This document shows positions 35,891 through 45,295 of a stretch of DNA of 64,000 nt, in pieces. The position numbers and the translations under genes are program-made. The stretch is from NCBI GenBank assembly GCA_964404285.1, contig CAYOJK010000001.1, positions 310,001 to 374,000 on the forward strand, read 5' to 3'. The notes below the pieces were generated by a model. That model saw only the letters and a program-made list of their open reading frames with translations, searched no databases and was not told the origin of the DNA. Position 1 is the first letter of the stretch. Each line of letters starts with the position of its first letter. The DNA is from JBASEY01 sp964404285 (lineage in GTDB: Bacteria > CSSED10-310).

Positions 35891-38800
35891 GTGTCGAAAA
35901 TTCATTTTAAAAAGCGAGTTGCGCTCAGCATCTGGATACCATTGTTTTTGGCGCTGAATCTCTATTGCTATTTTATACTCCAAAATGACAGTAAAAATAT
36001 TACAACTGATATTTCTCAACGAGTTGTATCTTATAAGAATTTTTTAATAACTAACATAAGTGAACAACTGAATGCGCAGTTGGAGCTGGCTGATTTCTTA
36101 TCTCATTCACTTTCTTTACGACGCAATATTATTAAACATAACCAAATTTTACTTGAAAGTTCCTTCCGAGACCAAGGTTCTCTTATCGAATCTGAAATTA
36201 ATAATTTACGGCAAGATAACAAAGAATTGGAAACCAAACAGTCAATCTCAACATCTTTGGAAGCCGTTTTCCTGCGTGATTTCATCAAGGCTTCAAACTC
36301 GGTCGTTGACAGGGTTTTTGTTACAGATGCCTTTGGTTTTGTCAGAGTTTCGTCGCACCCTCCAGAAAACATCAATTATTTTTTTGACAATTGGTGGCAG
36401 CGAGCCTTAATGGTTAAAACAACACATTTCTACAGATATTATGAATCGGGTTCAGAAAAGGGAGTATATTTGTATTTAGCTTGCCCTTTATATAATGATG
36501 AAGGCCTAGACCCTGTCGGAGTTCTCAATCTAAGGATAAATTTAGAAACATTATTTAAAGGCCTTGGCCTTGAACCTTCTCAGACAAAACCGTTTCCACA
36601 CGCATCTATTCATACAGATCAGGATTTTATATGGGAAACGAATCCAGCAATAGTCTCAGAGATGTTAACCAAACCGCAAATGCTTCTTATGCAATCAGAA
36701 CCTTGTATAGTCGATAAAGACCAACGACTAGTTATAAGCGCATCTTTTTTTCCTGATCGGACCTTGCCAATATCACCTGAGCTTAATTGGTCCATTGTTA
36801 CTTATGAAAACTTTCCAGACATTTATTCGTTTAAAAACCCTGTAATTCTGACACTTATTATTACTTGGATATCCTTTGTATTTATTATTTCCATTTTGAG
36901 TTGGGGGATATCTTCTTGGATTAGTAAACCATTGATTTCATTTATAGCAGCGACTCATTCTATTGTGGATAAAGGGGAAAGAATAAACAAACCATACGGT
37001 CCATATGTTATGGATTTGTCTGATATTCTTGATCGATTAAATCGTATGATTGAGGACACAACGGTTAACAAAGAGAAACAGTTGCGAGAATCTACAATGT
37101 CCATCAAGGCAATCTCTGAGTACATAAAAACTGCAGCTTTGGAATTTGATCGAAAACTGATTGCGGAATCACTGCTGAATATTTCAGTAAAATATTTTCA
37201 TGCTGATGCTGGAATTCTTTTTATTCAGAATAGAGAATATGATTCCCCTATGGTGCTATTAAATAGGATAACAACAGAAAAAGTTGAGTTATATACGTCG
37301 TTACGGTTGCATGATCATGAAACCAAGCGATTATACTTTTCCTGGCATCATCCACAGCATCAAACTATTTGGGATGATGGCTTCCAAGTTCTTATTTCCG
37401 TTCCAATTCAAACCAGGCAAATCCATTTTGGCACTCTATACCTAATTTTTAAACAAGCAATAGAATTAGATATTGAGAATGACCAAACTCTTGATTTACT
37501 GGCACAACAATGTGCTGTCTATTCATCACGAAGCGGTTTCTTTTATAAATTGGAAAGGGAAGTCAGCTTTACCGAAGGCATCTTATCCGGTATTCCCTGG
37601 TTTATATGTATTATCGATCGTAACATGAGAATCACTTGGCATAATAACAACATTGATATTCCATTTTATAATCCAATCGAAGAACTTGTTGGAACAACCT
37701 GTTATTCAAGTTTTAAAAACCGAACCACACCTTGCCCGGATTGTCCGATTAAAAAAACAATTCAGGATGGTCAGACGCACGAGCTTCAACAAACCTGGAA
37801 CCTTGTCACAAATGAATCCAGACAAATAAAGATGAATACTTTTCCCTTTAAGGAAGAAAATGTTGAAAAGTTTTCAACCATTCTGTTTATTCGTGATATT
37901 ACGTTGGACATCGAAACCCAATCGGATATCAGACGACTTTCCATGGCCATAGACAATATGGGTGAAGCCGTAATCATTACTGACATGGAAGGTAAAATTA
38001 TCTTTATAAACAAAGCATTTACACGAATATTCGATTATACGGAAAAGGACATAATCAGCCATGGTCTAGAATTAATTTTTGCAGGTAAAGAATCTGGAAT
38101 TTTTAAAAAAATTGTTTCTGTCATAAACCACGATAAGATCTGGACACGTGATATAGACTTGTTACATCGTAATGAGAATCGGATTCCTACATCCATTACG
38201 GCGACACCGGCTCTTGATGAATCAGGTAACCCTTTAGGCATTATCTTCACATGCTTTGACCTAACCACACACATGATCCGCGAAAAACAAATTATAGAAA
38301 ATTACAAGGAACTGGAAATTCTACATAAAATCAATAAAACACTGGGTTGGACAACAAATCTTGAAGATCTTCTTCAATCAATTCTAATGCATGTAACGAC
38401 TTTTACAGGATGTGACTCAGGCGCTGTTATTTTATATCAAAGACAAAGTTCAAAGGAACCTTTCTCGAAAACTATAGAAACACTTCTTGATAAACCTTAT
38501 ATATCAAATGAAATTGAGATTCCTGGATATTTTTCAAATTTTATCGATGAATACCGACGAGGCCGAAAATCTGTCTTGTTCGACAGTTTTCAACTATCAG
38601 AAAACCCAACTATTTTGGATAACCTGCAAGTTCGAGATTCTATTGAAAGTAAACTGATCACACGGATGGGATTTAAATCAGCGCTTGCTATACCGTTTCA
38701 AGCTCACAACCAACCCTTAGGTCTTATCTTATTATTTTCAAAAAATTCTTATCACTTCTCCAAAGATAATTATCAAATCTATCAGTCCATTTCTGCACTG

Positions 38801-39532
38801 ACAGGAATAGAAGTATATGGTTGCTATCTTCAGGAAAAACTGCTGGCGGAAACAAAACAATCAACTGAAGAAAAAATAGTTAATCGCATTGGAAACGATA
38901 TTCAAGAAGCTTTACAAGATTTTAATACTTCACACTATTTAACCGACCAATCACAAACCTGGTCGGAATTTCAAAAGAAAACTGCAACTATTAATTGGAA
39001 GCACTGGGTATTAAGTCAGTTAGCACAAAACCTGTCAGCTTATAAATCTAATGATGACAAACTGTTTTTTCCAGAAAATATCAATAGTTTAATCCCTGAC
39101 TGGCTTGAACGAGTCAAGAAATCTGCATTTCTAGAAAACATAGCTCTTGAGCTCAATACCTGCAAAGAACTTCAAGAAGTCTATATTCACAAGGTGTCCA
39201 TGCGCCAAGCTTTTACAAATTTATTAACTTTGGTGATTAACTCGTGCCAACACAAGCCCAACCCAGCTATTTCAATCAATATTCGTAATTCGTATGGCAA
39301 ACAGGATCACTATGCCATTGAAATTAAACATGCTGGACCGGGAAATATAAATTTGATTGAGCAAATTATTAAAAGCAACGAATACAATAATCAATCAATA
39401 GATATGCCAGTGCTCTTGTCTTCAACAATTCGAGTTCTCGATAATCATAATGGAACGTTGACAGCAGTCCAAACAAAGAGTGATGAAACTGTTTTTCGAA
39501 TGGTTTTGCCAAGGTATCCAATTAAAAATTAG
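35891..39532 (+). CDS. Large membrane PAS/GAF sensor with degenerate ATPase domain
   Basis: 1213 aa, GTG with GGAGGG upstream. The order is: transmembrane helix about 13-29; extracytoplasmic domain about 30-312 (dCache-like); helix about 317-340; HAMP-like linker; GAF (about 410-560); PAS (about 570-680) with CPDCPI near 614; PAS (about 680-800); GAF (about 820-980); and a C-terminal region resembling a GHKL ATPase (about 1090-1213). The N-box NSCQH is present, but the G1 box reads HAGPG instead of DxGxG, and no H-box for autophosphorylation is visible. It is therefore probably not an active histidine kinase. No response regulator is adjacent. Ligand and output are unknown. Confidence 0.85.
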   Translation: MSKIHFKKRVALSIWIPLFLALNLYCYFILQNDSKNITTDISQRVVSYKNFLITNISEQLNAQLELADFLSHSLSLRRNIIKHNQILLESSFRDQGSLIESEINNLRQDNKELETKQSISTSLEAVFLRDFIKASNSVVDRVFVTDAFGFVRVSSHPPENINYFFDNWWQRALMVKTTHFYRYYESGSEKGVYLYLACPLYNDEGLDPVGVLNLRINLETLFKGLGLEPSQTKPFPHASIHTDQDFIWETNPAIVSEMLTKPQMLLMQSEPCIVDKDQRLVISASFFPDRTLPISPELNWSIVTYENFPDIYSFKNPVILTLIITWISFVFIISILSWGISSWISKPLISFIAATHSIVDKGERINKPYGPYVMDLSDILDRLNRMIEDTTVNKEKQLRESTMSIKAISEYIKTAALEFDRKLIAESLLNISVKYFHADAGILFIQNREYDSPMVLLNRITTEKVELYTSLRLHDHETKRLYFSWHHPQHQTIWDDGFQVLISVPIQTRQIHFGTLYLIFKQAIELDIENDQTLDLLAQQCAVYSSRSGFFYKLEREVSFTEGILSGIPWFICIIDRNMRITWHNNNIDIPFYNPIEELVGTTCYSSFKNRTTPCPDCPIKKTIQDGQTHELQQTWNLVTNESRQIKMNTFPFKEENVEKFSTILFIRDITLDIETQSDIRRLSMAIDNMGEAVIITDMEGKIIFINKAFTRIFDYTEKDIISHGLELIFAGKESGIFKKIVSVINHDKIWTRDIDLLHRNENRIPTSITATPALDESGNPLGIIFTCFDLTTHMIREKQIIENYKELEILHKINKTLGWTTNLEDLLQSILMHVTTFTGCDSGAVILYQRQSSKEPFSKTIETLLDKPYISNEIEIPGYFSNFIDEYRRGRKSVLFDSFQLSENPTILDNLQVRDSIESKLITRMGFKSALAIPFQAHNQPLGLILLFSKNSYHFSKDNYQIYQSISALTGIEVYGCYLQEKLLAETKQSTEEKIVNRIGNDIQEALQDFNTSHYLTDQSQTWSEFQKKTATINWKHWVLSQLAQNLSAYKSNDDKLFFPENINSLIPDWLERVKKSAFLENIALELNTCKELQEVYIHKVSMRQAFTNLLTLVINSCQHKPNPAISINIRNSYGKQDHYAIEIKHAGPGNINLIEQIIKSNEYNNQSIDMPVLLSSTIRVLDNHNGTLTAVQTKSDETVFRMVLPRYPIKN

Positions 39533-39540
39533 ATGTTTTT

Positions 39541-40746
39541 TTATGCCAAGGATTGTATTCGCTTCAAGCAATAATCCAAAATTGTGTTTGCCATTTCTTG
39601 TTTGGTACACAAAGGAATATCAATAGTATTTCCCTTATTGTCGAATATAATCGCTTGATTAAAATCTGAATCAATTCCTCTGTCAGCTCGGCTGACATCA
39701 TTTGCTACGATTGCATCTAAGCTTTTTTCCAGAAGTTTTCTACCAGCTTCTTCAACTAAATTTTCGGTTTCTGCAGCAAAACCTACGAGTATTTGCTGAC
39801 TATGTTTAATTTCTGCGAGACTTTTCAATATATCTATTGTTTGCTCTAATAAAAGCGGAGTTGTTTTAGTATCTTTTTTCTTCCATTTTTGAGAAAGTTT
39901 TTTTTGTGGCTTCCAGTCAGCAACGGCTGCTGTCATGATGATGACATCTGCGAGCGGCGCTTTTTCCAACATGATCGAATACATTTCTTCTGAGCTAACT
40001 ATGCTATGGCAAGAAACGGCCGGATGGGATTTTAGATTTACCGGACCGGAAACAAGTGTAACATCTGCACCACGTTCAATAGCGGCAGTAGCTATAGCAT
40101 AACCCATTTTCCCTGATGATCGATTGGAAATAAATCTGATGGGATCAATCCATTCTTGTGTTGGTCCGGCTGAAACAAGAATCTTTTTACCTTTTAAATC
40201 CCCATTTCTCCCTAAAAGAGCTATTGCCGTATCCGCAATCAGCCCCGGATCCGACATTTTACCGGGCCCTTCATGGCCACAGGCCACTTTTCCTGTTTCA
40301 GGTCCTATGAACACTACTCCCCTCTCAGCCAGAACATTGAGATTATTCTGAACAGCCGGATTAACATACATCGTAGGATTCATAGCTGGAGCCATCAGAA
40401 CAGTTTTTTTAAAAGCAAGCAAATATGTGGACAGAAAATCATCTGCCAATCCGTTCGCATATTTTCCGATACAATTGGCTGAAGCTGGAGCGATAACGGT
40501 GATATCTGCCCAGTCAGCCAGAGCTGTATGCTGAATTTCTTCGGGCAGACGCACATCAGAAAACATCGATGTAACGACGGTGTTGCCCGTCAGAGCTTGA
40601 AATGTCAAAGGTTGGACAAACTGACAGGCATTAGAAGTCATAATCACTTTTACATCACAGCGTTGTTTCTGTAATAATCTGACCAATTCAACAGACTTAT
40701 AGGCTGCTATACCACCGGTTATTCCGACGACGACTTTTCGAGTCAT
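39541..40746 (-). CDS. coaBC: Bifunctional phosphopantothenoylcysteine decarboxylase / synthetase
   Basis: 401 aa, ATG with AGAGGA. Two steps of coenzyme A synthesis. The CoaC half (about 1-180) has GITGGIAAYKSVELVR, the catalytic His73 (HTALADWAD), APAMNPTM and Cys156 in VACGHEGPGKM. The CoaB half (about 185-401) has ILVSAGPTQEWIDPIRF, SNRSSGKMGYAIA and IVANDVSRADRG. Last gene of the yicC-remA-gmk-rpoZ-coaBC operon, 31 bases after rpoZ. Normal length. Confidence 0.97.
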   Translation of the reverse strand: MTRKVVVGITGGIAAYKSVELVRLLQKQRCDVKVIMTSNACQFVQPLTFQALTGNTVVTSMFSDVRLPEEIQHTALADWADITVIAPASANCIGKYANGLADDFLSTYLLAFKKTVLMAPAMNPTMYVNPAVQNNLNVLAERGVVFIGPETGKVACGHEGPGKMSDPGLIADTAIALLGRNGDLKGKKILVSAGPTQEWIDPIRFISNRSSGKMGYAIATAAIERGADVTLVSGPVNLKSHPAVSCHSIVSSEEMYSIMLEKAPLADVIIMTAAVADWKPQKKLSQKWKKKDTKTTPLLLEQTIDILKSLAEIKHSQQILVGFAAETENLVEEAGRKLLEKSLDAIVANDVSRADRGIDSDFNQAIIFDNKGNTIDIPLCTKQEMANTILDYCLKRIQSLA

Positions 40747-40777
40747 AGAATCCTCTGATTCTTAATTTCTCAAGCTA

Positions 40778-41170
40778 TTAATCTTGATCAAAGTCAACTG
40801 AGTCGTCATCCAAATCAGCGTCGTCCTCGAAATCCTCTTCAGAATCATCATCGATATCCAAATCAGGCTGAAAGGACTGTTCGAAAGATGGCATTCTTGC
40901 CGAGTTGAAATCTTGACTTGTTTCCTCTGATTCTTGAATGTCTAAAGCCGCCTGTTTGAGAGCTTCTATTTCCTCTTCACTGAGTTCATACCAATCTATC
41001 TTGCCTTGAATAAACTCTTCCAACGCCATAATAGTGACCTTTGTCGACTTGCTATCAAAATACGGGCGCAATCCCTTTTGAATCTGCCTAGCCCGCTTTG
41101 AGACCAACAATACGGCTCTATGGCGGCTGTCAACACTGCTTAACCATTTTTCAAGTTTCTTGTTGTCCAT
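40778..41170 (-). CDS. rpoZ: RNA polymerase omega subunit with acidic tail
   Basis: 130 aa, ATG preceded by AGAGGTG. RPB6/omega fold core: SRHRAVLLVSKRARQIQKG and STKVTIMALEEFIQGKI (about 15-60). Omega helps assemble beta-prime into RNA polymerase. The remaining 65 residues are a Glu/Asp-rich tail ending in a dense acidic run, longer than common omega (about 70-100 aa). Location between gmk and coaBC is the classical rpoZ position. The start overlaps gmk by 20 bases. Confidence 0.9.
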   Translation of the reverse strand: MDNKKLEKWLSSVDSRHRAVLLVSKRARQIQKGLRPYFDSKSTKVTIMALEEFIQGKIDWYELSEEEIEALKQAALDIQESEETSQDFNSARMPSFEQSFQPDLDIDDDSEEDFEDDADLDDDSVDFDQD

Positions 41171-41789
41171 TGTGATTCACCTCTAACCATTTCATCATCA
41201 TTAATTGGACACCATCGCGATTTGCCTTTAAATGCTCAGCGGTAATTATCGCTTTTAAACCAGCGATCGCATCTTCCAATGCATCATTTATCACAATATA
41301 ATCATAATGAAAATATGCAGTTACTTCTTTTATCGCATTTTTCAGCCTTCTGGATAAAATATCATCCGATTCAGATCGTCTTTGTCGAAGCCGTTTTTCA
41401 AGAACCTGGATCGATGGCGGAACGATAAATATGAAAACTGCCTCCTTAAATTCTTGCATGAGCTTCAATGAACCTTTCACATCTATATCTAATAAGACGT
41501 TATAGCCGGCATCGAGCAATTTTGAGAGATCCTGTCGGGATGTTCCATAATGAAAGCCATGAACGATTGCCCACTCTAGGAATTCATTTCGCTCTATCAT
41601 CGAAGCAAAAGATTCTTCGCTTATAAAGTGATAATCTGTCTGATCACGTACATCGTTTCGCGGTGGCCTGGTAGTATATGATATTGAATGCCGCATGTCC
41701 GGAAAAAGTTTCAACATTTTTCGGATTAAGGTTGTTTTTCCACCACCGGATGGCGACGATAAAATAAAACAAATACCTTTTTGAATCAC
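41151..41789 (-). CDS. gmk: Guanylate kinase
   Basis: 212 aa, GTG start overlapping the remA stop (GTGA). P-loop SSPSGGGKTT (11-20), the GMP-binding ISYTTRPPRNDVRDQTDYHF and the LID region RLRQRRSESDDILSRRL. It phosphorylates GMP to GDP. Length is normal. Operon position between remA and rpoZ is conserved in many phyla. Confidence 0.97.
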   Translation of the reverse strand: MIQKGICFILSSPSGGGKTTLIRKMLKLFPDMRHSISYTTRPPRNDVRDQTDYHFISEESFASMIERNEFLEWAIVHGFHYGTSRQDLSKLLDAGYNVLLDIDVKGSLKLMQEFKEAVFIFIVPPSIQVLEKRLRQRRSESDDILSRRLKNAIKEVTAYFHYDYIVINDALEDAIAGLKAIITAEHLKANRDGVQLMMMKWLEVNHNGQQET

Positions 41790-42037
41790 GTTTCGATATC
41801 TCCTACAGCAGCTAAGCGCTGAACCAGCGTTTCTTCTTGAACACCTGATAAAACAACTGTCCCATTATCCATCAGAATTATTGAGCGTGTTCGCCGACCT
41901 TGAGTGGCATCTATTAAAGTGTGAGATTGGCGAGCTTCTTCCCGAAGCCGCTTCATTGGAGCAGATTCCGGATTGAGCACTGCCAAAACCCTGTTTGACG
42001 CTAGAAAATTATTGTATCCAATATTTAACATCATCAT
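41786..42037 (-). CDS. remA: RemA/DUF370 family regulator
   Basis: 83 aa. MLNIGYNNFLASNRVLAVL, APMKRLREEARQSHTLIDAT and the GRRTRSIILMDNGTVVLS strand identify DUF370. Bacillus RemA binds DNA as a ring oligomer and activates matrix genes; in other phyla the role is unknown. The start offers three consecutive ATG codons; the first (42037) has the best spacing from GGAG. It sits in the conserved yicC-remA-gmk order. Confidence 0.93.
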   Translation of the reverse strand: MMMLNIGYNNFLASNRVLAVLNPESAPMKRLREEARQSHTLIDATQGRRTRSIILMDNGTVVLSGVQEETLVQRLAAVGDIET

Positions 42038-42043
42038 ATTAAC

Positions 42044-42922
42044 TTACTCCAAGTTTTGAGCCTGTTCACGTAATTTTTCAATTTCCATTTTTATAGGCAC
42101 TATCAACGAATTTATTTCTTTAACAACAGATTTACTCCCTATCGTTGTGATTTCCCGATGAAGTTCCTGAGCAAGAAATTCTAACTCTTTTCCGACACTA
42201 TGATCAATTTCGAACAAGTCTTTTAATCTTTTCAAATGGGTTTCGATTCGAGTAATTTCTTCTGTTATGTCACTTCGTATTGCCCAGAACAACACTTCTT
42301 CGTCCAGACGCTCAGGAGATATGTGTTTTTCTCCATCTATTTTCTGAACGGCAACCAAAAGCCTCTCTCTGACAATCTCTGGCTGATTTTCGGCGTGTAA
42401 TCGAATTGCTTGAATACTACTGCCAATTTTCTCTACTCGAAATAAAACATCTTTAGCCAATTGAATTCCTTCCACACGTCGAGCTTCTAGTAATTCTTGC
42501 ATAGCTTCTTCGCATGCTCTTTGTAAAATTGACACCAGGAAGTCATCACGATTTGTTTGAGGTAATGTGGTGAACACATCACCAAAATGTACTAGTTTCT
42601 CAGCAGTCAATCCGCTTGGAATATCCAAATTACTGGCAAGTTGTGTGATAAACTCTGCTAATTTCTCAGCATGACCATAATGAGCGACAAACTCATCTTT
42701 ATCCGCCGGAAGCGAATAAAACTCAACCGCAATATCTAGTTTACCTCTAGAAACTCTTTGTGAAACAATATCTCGTACAATAGTTTCATAACGTTGATAC
42801 CCACGAGGCATTCTGATTTGAAGATGAAAAAATCGGTGGTTAACTGATTTTATAAATACGTTTATATCGAATCCACTTTCGGAGACTCGACCTTCTCCTG
42901 TTCCTGTCATGCTGTAAACCAT
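42044..42922 (-). CDS. yicC: YicC family endoribonuclease-like protein
   Basis: 292 aa from the ATG at 42922, which follows AAGGAG; the upstream start at 42988 lies in the promoter. The N-terminal signature is MVYSMTGTGEG, with VFIKSVNHRFFHLQIRMPRG. The C-terminal DUF1732 part has DITEEITRIETHLKRLKDLF and LEFLAQELHREITTIGSKS. E. coli YicC has been linked to RNA decay as an RNase. First gene of the minus-strand housekeeping operon. Confidence 0.94.
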   Translation of the reverse strand: MVYSMTGTGEGRVSESGFDINVFIKSVNHRFFHLQIRMPRGYQRYETIVRDIVSQRVSRGKLDIAVEFYSLPADKDEFVAHYGHAEKLAEFITQLASNLDIPSGLTAEKLVHFGDVFTTLPQTNRDDFLVSILQRACEEAMQELLEARRVEGIQLAKDVLFRVEKIGSSIQAIRLHAENQPEIVRERLLVAVQKIDGEKHISPERLDEEVLFWAIRSDITEEITRIETHLKRLKDLFEIDHSVGKELEFLAQELHREITTIGSKSVVKEINSLIVPIKMEIEKLREQAQNLE

Positions 42923-42960
42923 TGAAAACTCCTTAGAAAACAATTTCAATTCTCGCCAGT

Positions 42961-42988
42961 ATGTTATGCTGCAGAAATTCAGAGTCAA
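42961..42988 (-). promoter_or_regulatory. Promoter of yicC-remA-gmk-rpoZ-coaBC
   Basis: Minus strand: TTGACT (42988-42983), 16-base spacer, TAACAT (42966-42961). Predicted start is about 30 bases before the yicC ATG. It is divergent from the TPR-gene promoter. Confidence 0.55.
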
Positions 42989-42995
42989 GCGGGTC

Positions 42996-43024
42996 TTGCA
43001 GAATCATTCACTTTCTTCCATAAT
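42996..43024 (+). promoter_or_regulatory. Candidate promoter of the TPR gene pair
   Basis: TTGCAG (42996-43001), 17-base spacer, CATAAT (43019-43024). Good -10 and spacing, weak -35. The leader to the ATG at 43067 is about 35 bases. Confidence 0.4.
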
Positions 43025-43066
43025 AGGCTGGCCTTGATGTGAGACGTTTATTTGGAGGTTTTTATT

Positions 43067-44104
43067 ATGAAGTATCGATTCTTTATCATTCACCTGTTGA
43101 TGGTTGTTGTTTTGGGCTTAGCCATATCTACTACCACAGTCAAAGCTGATTATGATGCAGCGTTAAATTTGTTTAAACAGAAGAAATATACTGAGGCCAT
43201 TCCTTTACTTGAAGAATGGTGTAACAAATATCCCAAGGATCCACGAGGAGCCTATTTGTTAGCACAATGCTACAGAAGCACTAAACAAAATCAAAAAGCT
43301 ATCGATAGACTCAACATCATCCTGGAACACCATCCAGATGCTGATAATTGCCGCTTCCTAATGGGTACCCTTTTACTCCCAACATCTCCAGCAGAAGCTA
43401 CAATACATCTCCAAAGAGCAGTAAAAGTGGATCCGGAAAATGCACAGTATAATTACTATTTGGGTAGTGCACTAATGGCACAAAAGAAATACTCCGAATC
43501 AGAAACATATTTACAGAAAGCAGTTACAGTCACACCGGGTAATACACGGGCACAGCTTGATCTGGGGAGAGTGTTATTACTGAATAACAAGGCAGCAGAC
43601 GCAATAAAACATCTGAAGATTGCTGCAAAGGGAAATGACAAAGAAAACGCGTTATATTTCTTGGGACTGGCTCAAATTCAATCCAAAGATTTTAACGGCG
43701 CTGTTTCAACGTTTTCAGATGCAGTAAATCTTACTCCGGGCGATGCAAAATTATTTTATAATCTCGGCTTGGCACGAGAAAGCCTATTAGGGGATCAAGT
43801 CGTTGAGCTGGAAAAATATCAACCGATTATCGACGCATATGAAAAGGCTGTCTCTTTAAACAATGATGTGGCAGATTATCAATTCAGACTTGGGAACGCC
43901 TATGAAACGGCTATCCGAAATATCTATGACAAATTGACAGGAAATGATACCTTGAAAGATAAAGCCTTGAATTACTTGGCTAAAGCTAAAAAAGCCTACG
44001 AAGCAGTCGACTCAGATACTGCCCGTCAGAGAATAACAGAAGTTGACCAGATAGTTGATAATATTAAAAACCCTATCGTTATCGAAGAAGAAATCCCACT
44101 ATAG
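43067..44104 (+). CDS. Exported TPR-repeat protein (paralogue 1)
   Basis: 345 aa from the ATG at 43067, which has TGGAGG upstream; the TTG at 43052 is the ribosome-site region itself. A cleavable signal peptide ends in TVKA before DYDAALNLF. The mature part is a row of TPR units (YTEAIPLLEEWCNKYPKDPR, SETYLQKAVTVTPGNTRAQL, AVSTFSDAVNLTPGDAKLFY). It is probably a periplasmic scaffold. It resembles the next gene in layout, including a closing region of the form YEKAVSLNNDVADYQFRLGN, so the two are likely tandem duplicates. Specific role unknown. Confidence 0.85.
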   Translation: MKYRFFIIHLLMVVVLGLAISTTTVKADYDAALNLFKQKKYTEAIPLLEEWCNKYPKDPRGAYLLAQCYRSTKQNQKAIDRLNIILEHHPDADNCRFLMGTLLLPTSPAEATIHLQRAVKVDPENAQYNYYLGSALMAQKKYSESETYLQKAVTVTPGNTRAQLDLGRVLLLNNKAADAIKHLKIAAKGNDKENALYFLGLAQIQSKDFNGAVSTFSDAVNLTPGDAKLFYNLGLARESLLGDQVVELEKYQPIIDAYEKAVSLNNDVADYQFRLGNAYETAIRNIYDKLTGNDTLKDKALNYLAKAKKAYEAVDSDTARQRITEVDQIVDNIKNPIVIEEEIPL

Positions 44105-44122
44105 TAGAAGGAGCTTTGAATC

Positions 44123-45262
44123 ATGACTATTAGAAAAATTATCATTCTGGGCATTATGTTAATAATATTATGTCCAGTTATGAACGCAGGATACTACCGT
44201 GACGCCCTAAGTGCGTATCAAAGCAACAATTTTGACGAAGCCATTGAAATTCTTCAGGAAGGTTTGAGAGCTGCTCCCAATGATGAAAGTATGGCTCGGT
44301 TATTGGGGCAAGTATATTTTCGCATTAGAAATTTCGATGAAGCTCAAAAAGCTTTCCTGCTGGCTATTTCACTGGATCCAGAAGACGATGTCTCTCACTA
44401 TCATCTCGGCTTATCTTTTTTACAACAGCGAGATGCACAAGGTAAACCCAAACCTGCATGGTTCGAAGCATCACAGGCTTTCACCAAAGCTGTAGAACTT
44501 CAACCAGACGATTGGCGCTATAATTCTTATCTTGGTAACTCCCTGGTTATGCAAAGAAATTTTCAGCAGGCTCTGAAACCTCTGGAAAAAGCATACGCAT
44601 CTGAAGAAGGCAACAATGATTATCGAGTTACCACTGATCTTGGCACTGTTTACCAAATTCTTAATGATAATGAGAAAGCCATCACACTCTTTGAAAAAGC
44701 CATCACAATAGATCAAGAAAAACAGGCACCTTATGTCTATTTAGGTAGCTTGTATATTGCGGAAAACCACTATGACAAAGCAGTGGCAATCGCTGACAAA
44801 TTGATCACTATTTTGCCAAATGAAAGTAAAGGGTATTCTGTTAAAGGACAGGCTCAACTCCGGAAAAAAGCGTTTGCCGAAGCAGAAAACTCTTTCTCAA
44901 AAGCCATTCAATTTGATTCTTCAGATCCATCCCTGTTTTATTATCGTGGTCTTGCAAAAGAAGGTCAGACTTCAGCAAATCCCTTATCTTATCAATCTCT
45001 CATCGACGACTATGCCAAAGCAGTTGCACTTGGTGGAGCTTCTGCGTCTGCAGAATGGCGCTATCGACTAGGCAACGCCTATGATATGGAAGCCACGCTT
45101 TATTGGGATAGAGCTGTGCGTCACGCTGAGTCACGATCAAATTGTCTGCGCTATCTACGCAAAGCAAAACAGGAATTTGAAGCGGCAAAAGGGCATCCAA
45201 ACGTTCAACAACAATTGAGTGTTGTCAATGAACGGATTCGCCAATTGGAAGCATTGAGTTAA
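44123..45262 (+). CDS. Exported TPR-repeat protein (paralogue 2)
   Basis: 379 aa, ATG preceded by GAAGGAG. The signal peptide spans about 1-22 (MTIRKIIILGIMLIILCPVM), with cleavage near NAG. TPR units include YQSNNFDEAIEILQEGLRAA, FDEAQKAFLLAISLDPEDDV and FAEAENSFSKAIQFDSSDPS. The end has DYAKAVALGGASASAEWRYR followed by an LGNAY block, closely matching the end of the preceding gene. It starts 18 bases after that gene, so the two should be cotranscribed. Function unknown; a periplasmic adaptor is likely. Confidence 0.85.
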   Translation: MTIRKIIILGIMLIILCPVMNAGYYRDALSAYQSNNFDEAIEILQEGLRAAPNDESMARLLGQVYFRIRNFDEAQKAFLLAISLDPEDDVSHYHLGLSFLQQRDAQGKPKPAWFEASQAFTKAVELQPDDWRYNSYLGNSLVMQRNFQQALKPLEKAYASEEGNNDYRVTTDLGTVYQILNDNEKAITLFEKAITIDQEKQAPYVYLGSLYIAENHYDKAVAIADKLITILPNESKGYSVKGQAQLRKKAFAEAENSFSKAIQFDSSDPSLFYYRGLAKEGQTSANPLSYQSLIDDYAKAVALGGASASAEWRYRLGNAYDMEATLYWDRAVRHAESRSNCLRYLRKAKQEFEAAKGHPNVQQQLSVVNERIRQLEALS

Positions 45263-45295
45263 TAGGTTTTTCGTGGACTCCGGAGATCTCAGATT

